64,000 bases of DNA from Omphiscola glabra (GCA_964017045.1 OZ024809.1:26404618-26468617); one strand, 5' to 3'. Positions 8,836 to 20,099 are shown, counted from the first letter of the stretch. Notes: generated from the sequence alone by a model not told the origin. A program made the numbers and translations.

Positions 8836-10868
8836 TTAATGTCTAGATCTTGTTTTTAGAAACATGTTAATGTCTAGATCTTGTTTTTAGAAACATGTTA
8901 ATGTCTAGATCTTGCTTTTCTAAACATGTTAATGTCTAGATCTTGTTTTTCTAAACATGTTAATGTCTAGATCTTGTTTTTCTAAACATGTTAATGTCTA
9001 GATCTTGTTTTTCTAAACATGTTAATGTCTAGATCTTGTTTTTCTAAACATGTTAATGTCTAGATCTTGTTTTTCTAAACATGTTAATGTCTAGATCTTG
9101 CTTTCAGAAACATGTTAATGTCTAGATCTTGCTTTTCTAAACATGTTAATGTCTAGATCTTGCTTTTCTAAACATGTTAATGTCTAGATCTTGCTTTCAG
9201 AAACATGTTAATGTCTAGATCTTGCTTTCAGAAACATGTTAATGTCTAGATCTTGCTTTTCTAAACATGTTAATGTCTAGATCTTGCTTTTCTAAACATG
9301 TTAATGTCTAGATCTTGCTTTCAGAAACATGTTAATGTCTAGATCTTGCTTTTCTAAACATGTTAATGTCTAGATCTTGCTTTTCTAAACATGTTAATGT
9401 CTAGATCTTGCTTTTCTAAACATGTTAATGTCTAGATCTTGCTTTCAGAAACATGTTAATGTCTAGATCTTGCTTTTCTAAACATGTTAATGTCTAGATC
9501 TTGCTTTTCTAAACATGTTAATGTCTAGATCTTGCTTTTCTAAACATGTTAATGTCTAGATCTTGCTTTTCTAAACATGTTAATGTCTAGATCTTGCTTT
9601 TCTAAACATGTTAATGTCTAGATCTTGCTTTCAGAAACATGTTAATGTCTAGATCTTGCTTTCAGAAACATGTTAATGTCTAGATCTTGCTTTCAGAAAC
9701 ATGTTAATGTCTAGATCTTGCTTTCAGAAACATGTTAACGTCTAGATCTTGCTTTCAGAAACATGTTAATGTCTAGATCTTGCTTTCAGAAACATGTTAA
9801 TGTCTAGATCTTGCTTTCAGAAACATGTTAATGTCTAGATCTTGCTTTCAGAAACATGTTAATGTCTAGATCTTGCTTTCAGAAACATGTTAACGTCTAG
9901 ATCTTGCTTTCAGAAACATGTTAATGTCTAGATCTTGCTTTCAGAAACATGTTAATGTCTAGATCTTGCTTTCAGAAACATGTTAATGTCTAGATCTTGC
10001 TTTCAGAAACATGTTAATTCTAGATCTTGCTTTCAGAAACATGTTAATGTCTAGATCTTGCTTTCAGAAACATGTTAATGTCTAGATCTTGCTTTCAGAA
10101 ACATGTTAATGTCTAGATCTTGCTTTCAGAAACATGTTAATGTCTAGATCTTGCTTTCAGAAACATGTTAATGTCTAGATCTTGCTTTCAGAAACATGTT
10201 AATGTCTAGATCTTGCTTTCAGAAACATGTTAATGTCTAGATCTTGCTTTCAGAAACATGTTAATGTCTAGATCTTGCTTTCAGAAACATGTTAATGTCT
10301 AGATCTTGCTTTCAGAAACATGTTAATGTCTAGATCTTGCTTTCAGAAACATGTTAACGTCTAGATCTTGCTTTCAGAAACATGTTAATGTCTAGATCTT
10401 GTTTTCAGAAACATGTTAATGTCTAGATCTTGCATTTAGAAACATGTTAACGTCTAGATATTGTTTTCAGAAAAATGTTAATGTCTAGATCTTGCTTTCA
10501 GAAACATGTTAATGTCTAGATATTGTTTTCAGAAAAATGTTAATGTCTAGATCTTGCTTTCAGGAACATGTTAATGTCTAGATCTTGCTTTCAGAAACAT
10601 GTTTATGTCTAGATCTTGTTTTCAGTTAATGTCTAGATCTTGCTTTCAGAAACATGTTAATGTCTAGATATTGTTTTCAGAAAAATGTTAATGTCTAGAT
10701 CTTGCTTTCAGGAACATGTTAATGTCTAGATCTTGCTTTCAGGAACATGTTAATGTCTAGATCTTGTTTTCAGTTATGAAATATGTTAATGTCTAGATCT
10801 CGTTTTCAGTTAATGTCTAGATCTTGTTTTCAGTTAATCTCTAGATCCTACTTTCAGAAACATGTTAA
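8836..10868 (+). repeat. 31-bp minisatellite, about 65 copies
   Basis: Two kilobases of a 31-base unit contain catgttaatgtctagatctt. Two variants are separated in space: the left part mostly has cttttctaaac and the right part cttt-cagaaac, with a mixed zone between about 9,100 and 9,650. The right end decays into shortened and mutated units after about 10,430. It lies in the presumed 3' part of the minus-strand Ig gene or downstream of it. Confidence 0.9.
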
Positions 10869-11289
10869 TATATAATTAAAATATTTTTTTTTTACATTTC
10901 ACACTTTACTTGACAATATACCAGGTAAACGAGAAATAGTATGATTAACTAGTTTTTAATATTATATTCATAAAAAGGCTAAAGGCTAAAGGCTATAGAC
11001 TAAAGGCTAAAGGCTAAAGGCTATAGGCTATAGGCTAAAGGCTATAGGCTAAAGGCTGTAGGCTATGCATGGGCGTAGGATAAGTTGCGTAAAGGGGGTT
11101 ATGCAACACTAGCGACATTTATTTTATGTGCGACTCAGGATGTCATTTTGACAAGTATACCTTTTGTTAACCCAACCTGATGCAGTAAGTTCTATCATCA
11201 TTTTAGTTCTTTGTGTTTTTAAAAGAAACATTTATTTTGTGCCACTGTATGAGATGATGAGTTTTGTGTGACCCACTCAGAAATGTTTG
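10869..11289. repeat. small aaggcta repeat in non-coding DNA
   Basis: A short array of 7-base units (aaggcta / taggcta) occupies 10,974-11,066. The rest of the interval has no recognisable feature. Confidence 0.6.
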
Positions 11290-12700
11290 CTGTTATCAGT
11301 CAAAGATGTAGTCACAGGAATGTTTGTAGCTGTGAGTCGAAGATGTAGTCACAGGAATGTAAGTAGTTGTGAGTCGAAGATGTAGTCACAGGAATGTAAG
11401 TAGCTGTGAGTCAAAGATGTAGTCACAGGAATGTTTGTAGCTGTGAGTCGAAGATGTAGTCATATGAATGTTTGTAATTGTGAGTCAAAGATGAAGTCAC
11501 AGGAATGTTTGTAGCTGTGAGTCAAAGATGTAATCACAGGAACGTAAGTAGCTGTGAGTCAAAGATGTAGTCATATGAATGTAAGTAGCTGTGAGTCGAA
11601 GATGTAGTCACAGGAATGTAAGTAGCTGTGAGTCAAAGATGTAGTCACAGGAATGTAAGTAGCTGTGAGTCAAAGATGTAGTCACAGGAATGTAAGTAGC
11701 TGTGAGTCAAAGATGTAGTCATTTTAATGTTTGTAGCTGTGATTCGAAGATGTAGTCAAAGGAATGTAAGTAGCTGTGAGTCGAAGATGTAGTCACAGGA
11801 ATGTAAGTAGCTGTGAGTCAAAGATGTAGTCATTTTAATGTTTGTAGCTGTGATTCGAAGATGTAGTCAAAGGAATGTAAGTAGCTGTGAGTCAAAGATG
11901 TAGTCATTTTAATGTTTGTAGCTGTGATTCGAAGCTGTAGTCACAGGAATGTTTGTAGATGTGAGTCAAAGATGTAGTCATATAAATGTTTGTAACTGTG
12001 AGTCAAAGATGAAGTCACAGGAATGTTTGTAGCTGTGAGTCAAAGATGTAGTCACAAGAATATTTGTAGTTGTGAGTCAAAGATGTAGTCACATGAATGT
12101 TTGTAGCTGTGAGTCAAAGATGTAGTCACATGAATGTTTGTAGCTGTGAGTCAAAGATGTAGTCACAGGAATGTATGTAGCTGTGAGTCAAAGATGTAGT
12201 CACATGAATGTTTGTAGCTGTGAGTCAAAGATGTAGTCACAGGAATGTAAGTAGCTGTGAGTCAAATATGTAGTCACAAGAATGTTTGTAGCTGTGAGTC
12301 AAAGATGTAGACACAAGAATGTAAGTAGCTGTGAGTCGAAGATGTAGTCACAGGAATGTTTGTAGCTGTGATTCGAAGATGTGGTCATTTTAATGTTTGT
12401 ACCTGTCAGTCAAATATGTAGTCACAGGAATGTTTGTAGCTGTGAGTCAAAGATGAAGTCACAGGAATGTAAGTAGCTGTGAGTCAAAGATGTAGTCACA
12501 GGAATGTAAGTAGCTGTGAGTCAAAGATGTAGTCACAGGAATGTAAGTAGCTGTGAGTCAAAGATGTAGTCACAGGAATGTAAGTAGCTGTGAGTCGAGG
12601 ATGTAGTCACAGGAATGTATGTAGCTGTGAGTCAAAGATGTAGTCACAGGAATGTTTGTTGATGCGAGTTAAAGATCTCAGGAATTTTTAATGTAGCGAT
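11290..12700 (+). repeat. 37-bp minisatellite, about 38 copies
   Basis: The unit is about 37 bases with core gtgagtcaaagatgtagtca. Alternate forms end aatgtaag or aatgtttg, and some carry cattttaatg in place of cacaggaatg. Several three-unit blocks recur, for example near 11,700 and 11,830, which suggests unequal exchange by blocks. The array begins about 280 bases downstream of the transmembrane exon of the minus-strand Ig gene, so it probably lies in an intron. Confidence 0.85.
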
Positions 12701-12979
12701 TCAAAGATGTGATCGTGATACGTTATTTACCTTCAGTTATATTTACTGAAGCGAATTCGTGTGTGTAAATTTTCAGTAAAGGTGTTAGAAACCAAATCAA
12801 ACTTATTCCTACGATAACTGTAGCAATAATAAATTGGACAGCTTAAGTCTGATCTGGTTTTTGTCAGTGAGATTTCTGGCGAGCGTTATTGTGTGCTCCT
12901 TTTAAACACAATTTTACAGCCATGCATACATCATAAATAAGTATTCTTTGCAATTGTGTTTATAAAATACAGCACCTAC

Positions 12980-13114
12980 CATGTTCACATTGGTTTTTTA
13001 AAAGATAGAACAAAGCAACGGCCAACGGAGCAAGAATCGCCAGCGGTACAACTGTACCAACGATCGCCTGCGTCAAGATTTCACCGTGACTTTCTGTCGG
13101 AGATGAGAGGGGAG
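12980..13114 (-). CDS. IgSF membrane protein, transmembrane exon
   Basis: A 135-base exon (acceptor ttacag, donor gtaggt; phase 1 to phase 1). It encodes a short stalk PLSSPTESHGEILTQ, then a hydrophobic helix of about 21 residues from AIVGTVVPLAILAPLAVALF to YLL, then KNQCEH. The order (Ig domain, polar stalk, hydrophobic helix, basic residue) is that of a type I membrane protein. Its phase matches the phase-1 end of the exon at 13,638-13,461, and the joined frame is open. The cytoplasmic part must lie at lower coordinates and was not identified with confidence. Confidence 0.75.
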
Positions 13115-13460
13115 CTGTAACGAAAATGGTGTTTGTGTTTAGTCATAAAGATTTTGAATGTGAAAATATTTAATTCAATATTTTAGAGATAATAGTTGGA
13201 TTTTAGTGTAAAAAAAAGTAAGGTGGTTCTGAATGATAATTCAGTAAATAATTCTACAATTTATTTTTTGTTAACAAGAAAATTGATGTGTTAGTGTTAG
13301 CCGTAAAAAAAAAGGGGTGGGGGGGGGGTGTGTCGAGTATAAGCAATGTTGAAAGTCTAAAAATATAAACAAATGACTTCGTCATAACAATTAAGATGAT
13401 TACTGTCACTTTAATAAAGTTGTAGATTGAGAGAAATAGTTTTAAAAACAGTAAACTTAC

Positions 13461-13638
13461 ACGTGATAGTGACTTTTTGAGTAATATTCACTGATTTAAT
13501 TATTAGTTTTTTTAGCAGAATGAACCCTTGGCACCTGTAAATGCCGGTGTCACTGATTTTGACTGCTTTAATGCTTAGAAAAATTTCTTTTTTGTCGCTA
13601 CGGTGGGGACTCCACCCACGAGCCGCTATCAATGGATT
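13461..13638 (-). CDS. IgSF membrane protein, Ig domain C-terminal half
   Basis: This 178-base exon starts in phase 0 after ctttcag and ends in phase 1 at gtaagt. It encodes the second half of an Ig fold. The segment KEIFLSIKAVKISDTGIYRC has the L-x-I strand E pattern followed by D-T-G-x-Y-x-C, the hallmark of strand F with the second disulfide cysteine. The exon is homologous in position and phase to 46,430-46,631 of the plus-strand gene (D-A-G-E-Y-I-C). Confidence 0.8.
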
Positions 13639-13942
13639 CTGAAAGTGAGAAAGAGAGAGAGACAGAGAGTAAGATAGAAGTGATCAACACAAATTCAATG
13701 TGTAGTCTCATGTGAATGAATTCAATAACACTTAATGCATGCATAGATAACAGCGATCTAACGTTCATTCAAAACTCAAGCAGCAGTCTGTTCATATGGT
13801 TGTTAGACAATCACACAACTGTGATTGACGTGTGAGGTTTAAAGGTCGGGAAGGGGGGTGTGGAGGGGGAAGATGCGCGTGGGGGCGTGGCGAAGGTGGT
13901 GGAGTGGGGTTCGGGGATGGAGGTGGACGTATGAAGTGAGTG
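13639..13942. other. intron of the minus-strand Ig gene
   Basis: The part next to the exon carries a purine-rich ga repeat on the plus strand, which is the pyrimidine tract of the acceptor on the minus strand. Nothing else is recognised before the 14-base array. Confidence 0.5.
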
Positions 13943-14140
13943 ATGCATGTGGGTCAATGGAGGTGGGTCAATGGAAGTGGGTCAATGGAGTTGGGTCAAT
14001 GGAGGTGGGACAATGGAGGTGGGACAATGGATGTGGGACAATGGAGGTGGGGCAATGGATATGGGGCAATGAATATGGGTCAATGGAGGTGGGGCAATGG
14101 AGGTGTGTAAATAAGGTGGGTAAATGAAGTAAGATAAATG
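13943..14140 (+). repeat. 14-bp minisatellite
   Basis: About fourteen copies of a 14-base unit of the form ggtgggtcaatgga, with gacaatgg and ggcaatgg variants, within the intron of the minus-strand Ig gene. Confidence 0.8.
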
Positions 14141-14154
14141 GAGGTGGGTAATAG

Positions 14155-14455
14155 TCTAATGTCCCACCCACTTTTTCATCGCAGATTTATTTCACCAACT
14201 ATTTCAGAAAAAAAACGATAGAAAATATTACGCACCAAACTCACGTGCGATGTTTTTTTTTAAAAAAGAATTTCATTTGTGCAGCTATCGGGAATTTTAT
14301 TCTATCTTCCCCTTGGAAAAAAAGGAACAACGATTTTTTGGGGGAAGGGGTCTGCGGCTGAAAATGTGACATCGGCACCGAGAATATGTGCCATATTCCA
14401 GATCGATTAGTGGACGGGAAGTGGGTCAACTAAACGTCTGAAGATTTTTCCAGCC
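14155..14455 (+). repeat. dispersed repeat R1, copy 2
   Basis: It matches the R1 copy at 745-1,075 in order: cccacccactttt, ttcaccaactatttcagaaa, gaaaatattacgcacc, atcgggaattttat, and a distal ggacgggaagtgggtcaa. It is non-coding. Confidence 0.65.
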
Positions 14456-14784
14456 AACCACCTGACGAAACCCTCGTTCTTACTATAAGATTGACGAGAC
14501 GTTCGACCTTACTATATAGTTGGTGTATGAGCTGTATGATCTTAAAATACTTATATTCAGCCAGCAAGGACTATCTTTGATACACCATGCCCTATCTCAT
14601 CCGATGGGCCAGTGTAACAATAACAACCAATTTCGATATACTAACGCCAACCGGATTAGTTGTCCAATACTGTTTATTCTGTAATCAAGTATCTATTCTG
14701 GATATATAAAATAATGTAGAAGTAGACAAACACACAATTCAACTCCCTGTTTAAAGGCCATCAATGCACACAACAACACTAGAA

Positions 14785-14875
14785 CTAATACGTCACTTCC
14801 CCTACACAAATACGTCACAACATTCTCACACGATATATAAAGCTAAACATATACTCTCTAACTAAACATGTTTTA
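14785..14875 (+). repeat. promoter-like repeat P1, copy 1
   Basis: Two TACGTCA (CRE-like) sites at 14,789 and 14,811 are followed by TATATAAAG at 14,834, then actctctaactaaacatg. The same order recurs at 63,848-63,975 (plus) and 58,868-58,995 (minus). It could be a fragment of an LTR or another transposon promoter. Confidence 0.45.
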
Positions 14876-15520
14876 CGTATCAACTTATCCACATTGATTT
14901 CATACCCTTGACAGCATTCACGATCAACAGCCAAGGTAATGATTGTAGTATATTATTTGTTTTAAAAAAGGTTCTGGTTAGATATCTTCAAAAGGATGTA
15001 TCAAGGGAAAAAAATTGTAAGAAAATAATTTATTTATTTTTTTAAAGGATATCCTTCTTTGTCTAGTCTAAGGAATCCTGGATGCAAAATCTTATACATG
15101 CCTTGTGGCCGTTCCTGATCATTGGGTATTTATAAAGATAAATCTAAATTAAATTATTTATTTTAAAAATTGTTTTAAGAATGCAAATATCTACGCAGCT
15201 CTACTGAAATGATTGCAAACCACAATCTTCCACTGAAAAGTCATGCGGAACTAAGAACAGGGGACACAACTTTAAATCCTTTAAACGTTGGACAACGAAC
15301 TTTGGTTTTTCTTTCCCTTTGACTAACTTGATTCATTTGGGCAGAACAACTGAGTTATCAACTTTAGAAAACAGACCCGAGACAGTCACGTATAATCTAA
15401 TCAAGTCTCATTTGAAAGGAACAAACTTAGTTACAATGTGTCTTGGCTCAAGTTATCTTACAATATTAGGACAAAAAGGAGGAGAGTTGTGAGAAATTAA
15501 ATTCAAATGAAAAAAAGTGA
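14876..15520. other. intronic DNA of the minus-strand Ig gene
   Basis: AT-rich sequence in which no exon, repeat or mobile element is recognised. Confidence 0.4.
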
Positions 15521-15541
15521 CTAGAAAAAAGTGTCACCTAC

Positions 15542-15750
15542 TGTGAAATTGGCATCAACTCCAGATTTTTCATCGAGATTTAAATCATATACCATAAGGT
15601 TAGAAAAATTGTCCTCTTGGAAGGTCCTCCGTGCAAGGGCTAACTTTATGACTACAAATGTGTCGTCTGGAAGTTTAGAGTTAAGAATCGCCACTGAGCA
15701 TTTTAGGAGCAGTTCGTCCCCTTCCTGGCACTGATCTCGTCCTATTTGAC
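15542..15750 (-). CDS. IgSF membrane protein, Ig domain N-terminal half
   Basis: A 209-base exon with acceptor aatgtag; the donor that keeps the frame is gtaggt after NFT. It runs from phase 1 to phase 0. It encodes CQEGDELLLKCSVAI, with the strand B cysteine after E-G-D-x-L-x-L-x-C, then a polar region ending GVDANFT. It pairs with 13,638-13,461 to make one Ig domain split by an intron of about 1.9 kb. An alternative donor four bases downstream (gtgaca) would break the frame. The upstream exons, including the signal peptide, were not found. Confidence 0.75.
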
Positions 15751-16079
15751 CTACATTAAGATGCAAATGAGAATAAATGTTCGAAATTAATTGTAAGAAA
15801 GTAAATTAAATAGTAGAAATTTATTATATATTTATATATATAAACACGTATTGTCTAATTCACACACCAAACGTTTTGATTTGAAATGTATAGAAAGCTT
15901 CTGTGCATTTCAATTTTACGTTTCACACAAATGCTTTTTGTGTGTTCATTTTTAAAATTTTCTTAAGCATCCATTGCTTCATATATTATAAGTACCTTAA
16001 AAATAATAATAAATTGACAAAATGTTATGTAGTTAATATAATTATATAAAACGTTGTATGTAAGTAATCCTTATATTGA
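15751..16079. other. AT-rich non-coding DNA
   Basis: Possible intron or upstream region of the minus-strand Ig gene. No feature is recognised. Confidence 0.4.
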
Positions 16080-16275
16080 TGAAAGATAAAAGTGTTCGCT
16101 TCCGCTTATCAGATGCCACTTGCATTCAGTTATCAGTCAAACCTTTCTATTGCTTCTTATGGTCAGATGTCACTTCACATGCCTTAAGTTAACAGGCACA
16201 TATCTCTTTTTCATCATACAGTCAGATGCCACTTGCTTTCAACTAACAGGCAAACATTTCTATTGCATAATAAGA
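16080..16275 (+). repeat. three imperfect copies of a ~65-bp unit
   Basis: Three diverged tandem copies share cagatgccacttgc, taacaggcaaac and tttctattgc. Confidence 0.6.
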
Positions 16276-16279
16276 ATAA

Positions 16280-16725
16280 CGTTAATAGAATGATTATAAG
16301 AATCTCATTTTAAGAATAAATTATAGGAATCAAGTTATAAAAATCAAGTTATTAAGAATCAGGTGATAGGAATCAAGTTATTAGAATCAGGTATTAAGGA
16401 TCGGGTTATAAGAATCAGGTTACAAAAGTCAAGTTGTAAGCAGGGGCGTCATTTCCGGTTCTTTAGGGGGTGGGTGCCAAAACTTGGTCGGCTTTTCAAG
16501 TTGTTTACAACTGGAGGCGCCACAGTGAATAGCAGTTTAAATAAAACCTGACCTACCCAAATGAGGTCACTGGTTATAAGAACCTTGTAATAAGAATCAA
16601 ATTTTTAGAATCAAGTTATAAGAATTAAGTTATAAGAATCAGGTTATAAGAATTGATGATAATAATCAGGTTATAAGAATCAGATTATAAGTATCGGGCG
16701 AAAATCATCAGATTATAAGAATCAG
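16280..16725 (+). repeat. degenerate ttataagaatcaggt array
   Basis: Many imperfect 13-15 base units of ttataagaatcaggt / caagtt flank the homogeneous 24-base array and reappear once at 17,248-17,275. A single unrelated block (16,438-16,570, including gcgtcatttccgg) interrupts it and may be a small insertion. Confidence 0.7.
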
Positions 16726-17262
16726 GTTTTGACGCATTATAAGAATCAGGTTTTGACGCATTATAAGAATCAGGTTTTGACGCATTATAAGAATCAGGTT
16801 TTGACGCATTATAAGAATCAGGTTTTGACGCATTATAAGAATCAGGTTTTGACGCATTATAAGAATCAGGTTTTGACGCATTATAAGAATCAGGTTTTGA
16901 CGCATTATAAGAATCAGGTTTTGACGCATTATAAGAATCAGGTTTTGACGCATTATAAGAATCAGGTTTTGACGCATTATAAGAATCAGGTTTTGACGCA
17001 TTATAAGAATCAGGTTTTGACGCATTATAAGAATCAGGTTTTGACGCATTATAAGAATCAGGTTTTGACGCATTATAAGAATCAGGTTTTGACGCATTAT
17101 AAGAATCAGGTTTTGACGCATTATAAGAATCAGGTTTTGACGCATTATAAGAATCAGGTTTTGACGCATTATAAGAATCAGGTTTTGACGCATTATAAGA
17201 ATCAGGTTTTGACGCATTATAAGAATCAGGTTTTGACGCATTATAAGAATCAGGTTATAAGA
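16726..17262 (+). repeat. 24-bp array, 22 apparently identical copies
   Basis: The unit contains ttttgacgcattataagaat and repeats 22 times without a visible substitution. It looks like an amplification of one variant unit of the surrounding degenerate array, with ttgacgc inserted. Because the period is a multiple of three, both strands have long open frames (octapeptides MRQNLILI and LTHYKNQV). There is no promoter, start context or codon evidence, so no protein is called. Confidence 0.9.
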
Positions 17263-17369
17263 GTAATGTTATAAATGTAATGAATCATTAAATGACCCCT
17301 TAGTCACATCGAATTTCTTTTAAAATATATTTTTTGACTAGTTCAAAAAACAAATTGCGAAAAAACAAG

Positions 17370-18341
17370 GGAGAGCAGGTAGTAAGTGTATGGGAGAGCA
17401 GGTGGTAGTGGCAAAGGAGAGCAGGTGGTGGTGGCAAAAGGAGAGCAGGTGGTGGTGACAAGGAAGAGCAGGTGATGGTGGCAAAGGAGAGCAGGTGGTG
17501 TGGCAAGGGAGAGTAGGTGGTGGTGGCAAGGGAGAGCAGGTGGTGTGGCAAGTGAGATTAGTTGGTGGTGGCAAGGGAGAGCAGGTAATGGTGGCAAGGG
17601 AGATCAGGTGATGGTTTCAATGGATAGCAGGTGGTGTGGCAAGGGAGAGCAAGTGGTGTGGCAAAGGAGAGCAGGTGGTGGTGGCAAGGGAGAGCAGGTG
17701 GTGGTGGCAAGGGAGAGCAGGTGGTGGTGGCAATGGAGAGCTGGTGGTGGTAAGGGATAGTAGGTGGTGGTGACAAGGGAGAGCAGGTGAGGGTGGCAAG
17801 GAGGAGCAGGTGGTGGTGGCAAGGGAAAACAGGTAGTTTTGGCAAGGGAGAGCAGGTGGTGGTGGCAAGGGAGAGCAGGTGGTGGTAGCAAAGGAGATCA
17901 GGTGGTGGTGGCAAGGGAGAGCAGGTAGTGGTGGCATGGGGGAGCTTGTTGAGGTGGCAAGGGGGAGCAGTTGGTGGTGGTGGCAAGGGAGACCAGGTGG
18001 TGGTGGCAAAGGAGAGCAGGTGGTGTTGCAAGGGAGAGCAGGTGGTGGTGGCAAGGTAGAGCAGGTGGTGGTGGCAAGGTACAGCAGGTGGTGGTGGCAT
18101 AGGAGAGCAGGTGGTGTTGCAAGGGAGAGCAGGTGGTGGTGGCAAGCGAGAGCAGGTGGTGGTGGCAAAGGAGAGTAGATGTTGGTGGCAAGGGAGAGCA
18201 AGTGGTGATGACAAGCGAGCGCAGGTGGTGGTGGTAAGGGAGAGCAAGTAGTGTGGCAAGGGATAGTAGATGGTTGTGGCAAGGGAGAGTAGGTGGTGGT
18301 AAGGGAGAGCAGGTGATTGTGGTAAAGGAGAGTAGGTGCTC
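17370..18341 (+). repeat. 23-bp GT-rich minisatellite, left part
   Basis: About 40 copies of a 23-base unit contain gggagagcaggtggtggtgg. Units vary in length (20-26) by loss or gain of ggt triplets. The array resumes at 18,893 after an inserted LINE fragment. Long open frames on both strands are repeat artefacts. Confidence 0.85.
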
Positions 18342-18892
18342 TCAGAAGAGCATCGACTGGTTGGAGGCAGTACAGCGAAGGGCAGCACGCTTTGTCCTGA
18401 ACCGCTACAGGAATACCTCTAGTGTTGGCAGCATGCTGGAAACACTGGGCTGGTCACTATTGGAGGAACGACGACGACAGTCCAGGCTCTCCATGAATTA
18501 CAAGATATATAATGGGCTAGTCCACTGCTCTGGCATTAAACAGAAACTCGTCCCTTTCCCCCATAGACAGCGACGAGGCCATGACAGTCAGTTCCGGCTC
18601 ATACCAGCGAGAAGCCAGTATAGGAACTGCTCATTCCTACCAAAGACAATCAGGGACTGGAACAAGCTTCCAAAAGGAACAGTTGAGGCGACAACACTTG
18701 ACTCATTTGCGTCTATTGCCTCAGGCCTTCCAACCCCTAGTGCATGATACCCTCAAACAGTTACTCTTGTGACCAGTGAAATATCCTCATCAATACCAGG
18801 CACAGAGACATTGCAAATCCCATCTACATTCATAGGAGCCATAATGATCAATAAATTGATCGTGGGACCTTAATATAAAGAAGAAGACGAAG
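18342..18892 (+). pseudogene. LINE C-terminal fragment inserted in a minisatellite
   Basis: The open frame reads DWLEAVQRRAARFVLNRY, then LGWSLLEERRRQSRLSMNYKI, and later SFLPKTIRDWNKLP, to a TGA at 18,747. This is the conserved C-terminal region of CR1/jockey-type reverse transcriptases (LE-x-VQR-x-A-A-R-F, L-x-W-x-x-L-x-x-R-R, R-T-I-x-D-W-N-x-L-P). A 3' UTR of about 145 bases follows with atgatcaataaattgatcgt and a gaagaagac tail. The frame is open over about 400 bases, so the insertion may be fairly recent. It is strongly 5'-truncated. Confidence 0.8.
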
Positions 18893-19015
18893 GTGGTTGA
18901 TGTTATGGGAGAGTAGGTGGTTTGCAAGTGAGAGTAGATGGTTGTGTTAAAGAATAGTAAGGGGTGATGGCAAGGGAGAGTAGGTGCTGTTGCTGGAAAT
19001 AGGGAGAAGGTGGGA
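18893..19015 (+). repeat. 23-bp GT-rich minisatellite, right part
   Basis: It continues the array interrupted by the LINE, with more diverged units (gggagagtaggtg, gtgagagtagatggttg). Confidence 0.7.
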
Positions 19016-19940
19016 GTGGAATTTTTCAAAATATATAATTGAAACAGGCATTTCCAAGCTATATAAATAATAAGCTTTTGGTGGCCGATTAATTGGTAAT
19101 AGGCAAGATAAGACAGGTAGATAATTTGACAATCGATAAATTTGATAAGTAGTGCAACACACTATTATTCTGAGAATGTTTTAAATGAGGTAATGTGAGC
19201 CGTCGCGTGTGCCCTGCAACTCCTGAGGCTGAGGCTGCAGAGTGCCTCGGATATGTATGGCAACCTGATATGTAAGAGGACCCAAAGTTAGGATGTGAAA
19301 TACTGAACAGAATAGACTACAGGTGGACAACCCCCCCCCCTAATCAATCAACGGTACTGTGGGTAGCACAGGATGGCACAAAGTAAAATTATATGGCCAC
19401 AAAGGAGTGACAGACCCAAACAATTGAAGAACCTCTGTAACGACCTGTAAATTAAGTAGTCATATTTGCTTCTCTAGGCATCGCGTGTCTGACCATGCAA
19501 CCATAATTTGACCTGGGTCAGACAACAATGAGAACTCGTGAACTGTAATCACATAAAATATTTCATCATTCTGAGCTGGTTGTGCTGAGCAGCTAGGACA
19601 CATTTGTAAAAGTCGATAGCCGCTCTAAAACCGAATTGCGAAAACCAATCAAAAACCGATTGCTACCAAAGCACTATATTAAGATCACTAGTTGTAATAA
19701 CAATATGCTCATGTTATCATATATCTGTTATCTAACCAGACGCCATCTGTAAGAAGATTGCCATCAGTATTAAAGTACGATCCATTTGAACAAAACTCTG
19801 AAATCAGAATGCCAAATAGAGCCGTCGAAACACAGAAGAATGTCAGTTTGTTTTATTTATGTAATTAGTTAAAATGATTAAGCTCATTCCACAGCGCAGT
19901 GTTCATTGTTTTTCTGGTGTCTCTCCTACGTCCTAATCGC
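19016..19940. other. unassigned non-coding DNA
   Basis: No gene or repeat is recognised. A poly-C run of about 10 lies at 19,330. Confidence 0.35.
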
Positions 19941-19942
19941 TG

Positions 19943-20014
19943 ATTGGTTGAAATTTTAACGTATGGGGTTGTGCTAACTATGGAAATTTCCATTACGTCA
20001 TGATCTATAAATAA
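19943..20014 (+). promoter_or_regulatory. CCAAT / CRE / TATA cluster
   Basis: An inverted CCAAT box (ATTGG, 19,943), a CRE-like TTACGTCATGA (19,993-20,003) and TATAAATAA (20,006-20,014) lie in one 72-base stretch on the plus strand. No coding sequence follows on this strand, so it may be an orphan or transposon promoter. Confidence 0.3.
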
Positions 20015-20099
20015 TATTCATGTAGGTCGTATCTGGTTGTTTTTAAAAAATTGATTTTTTTAAAGTACATCTATAAATTTCGTTACACATTTTGATATA

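Noticed and set aside
8836..10868. CRISPR-like array of 31-base repeats
   Set aside because: Units are contiguous with no unique spacers, and the context is an animal genome.
16708..17274. Two long open frames on opposite strands with octapeptide repeats
   Set aside because: They follow from a 24-base period. Both strands are open for the same reason and there is no start context or unique sequence.
17300..18388. Several open frames of 80-276 codons, rich in P, T, L, H or G, W
   Set aside because: They are products of the GT-rich 23-base array, overlapping in several frames on both strands.
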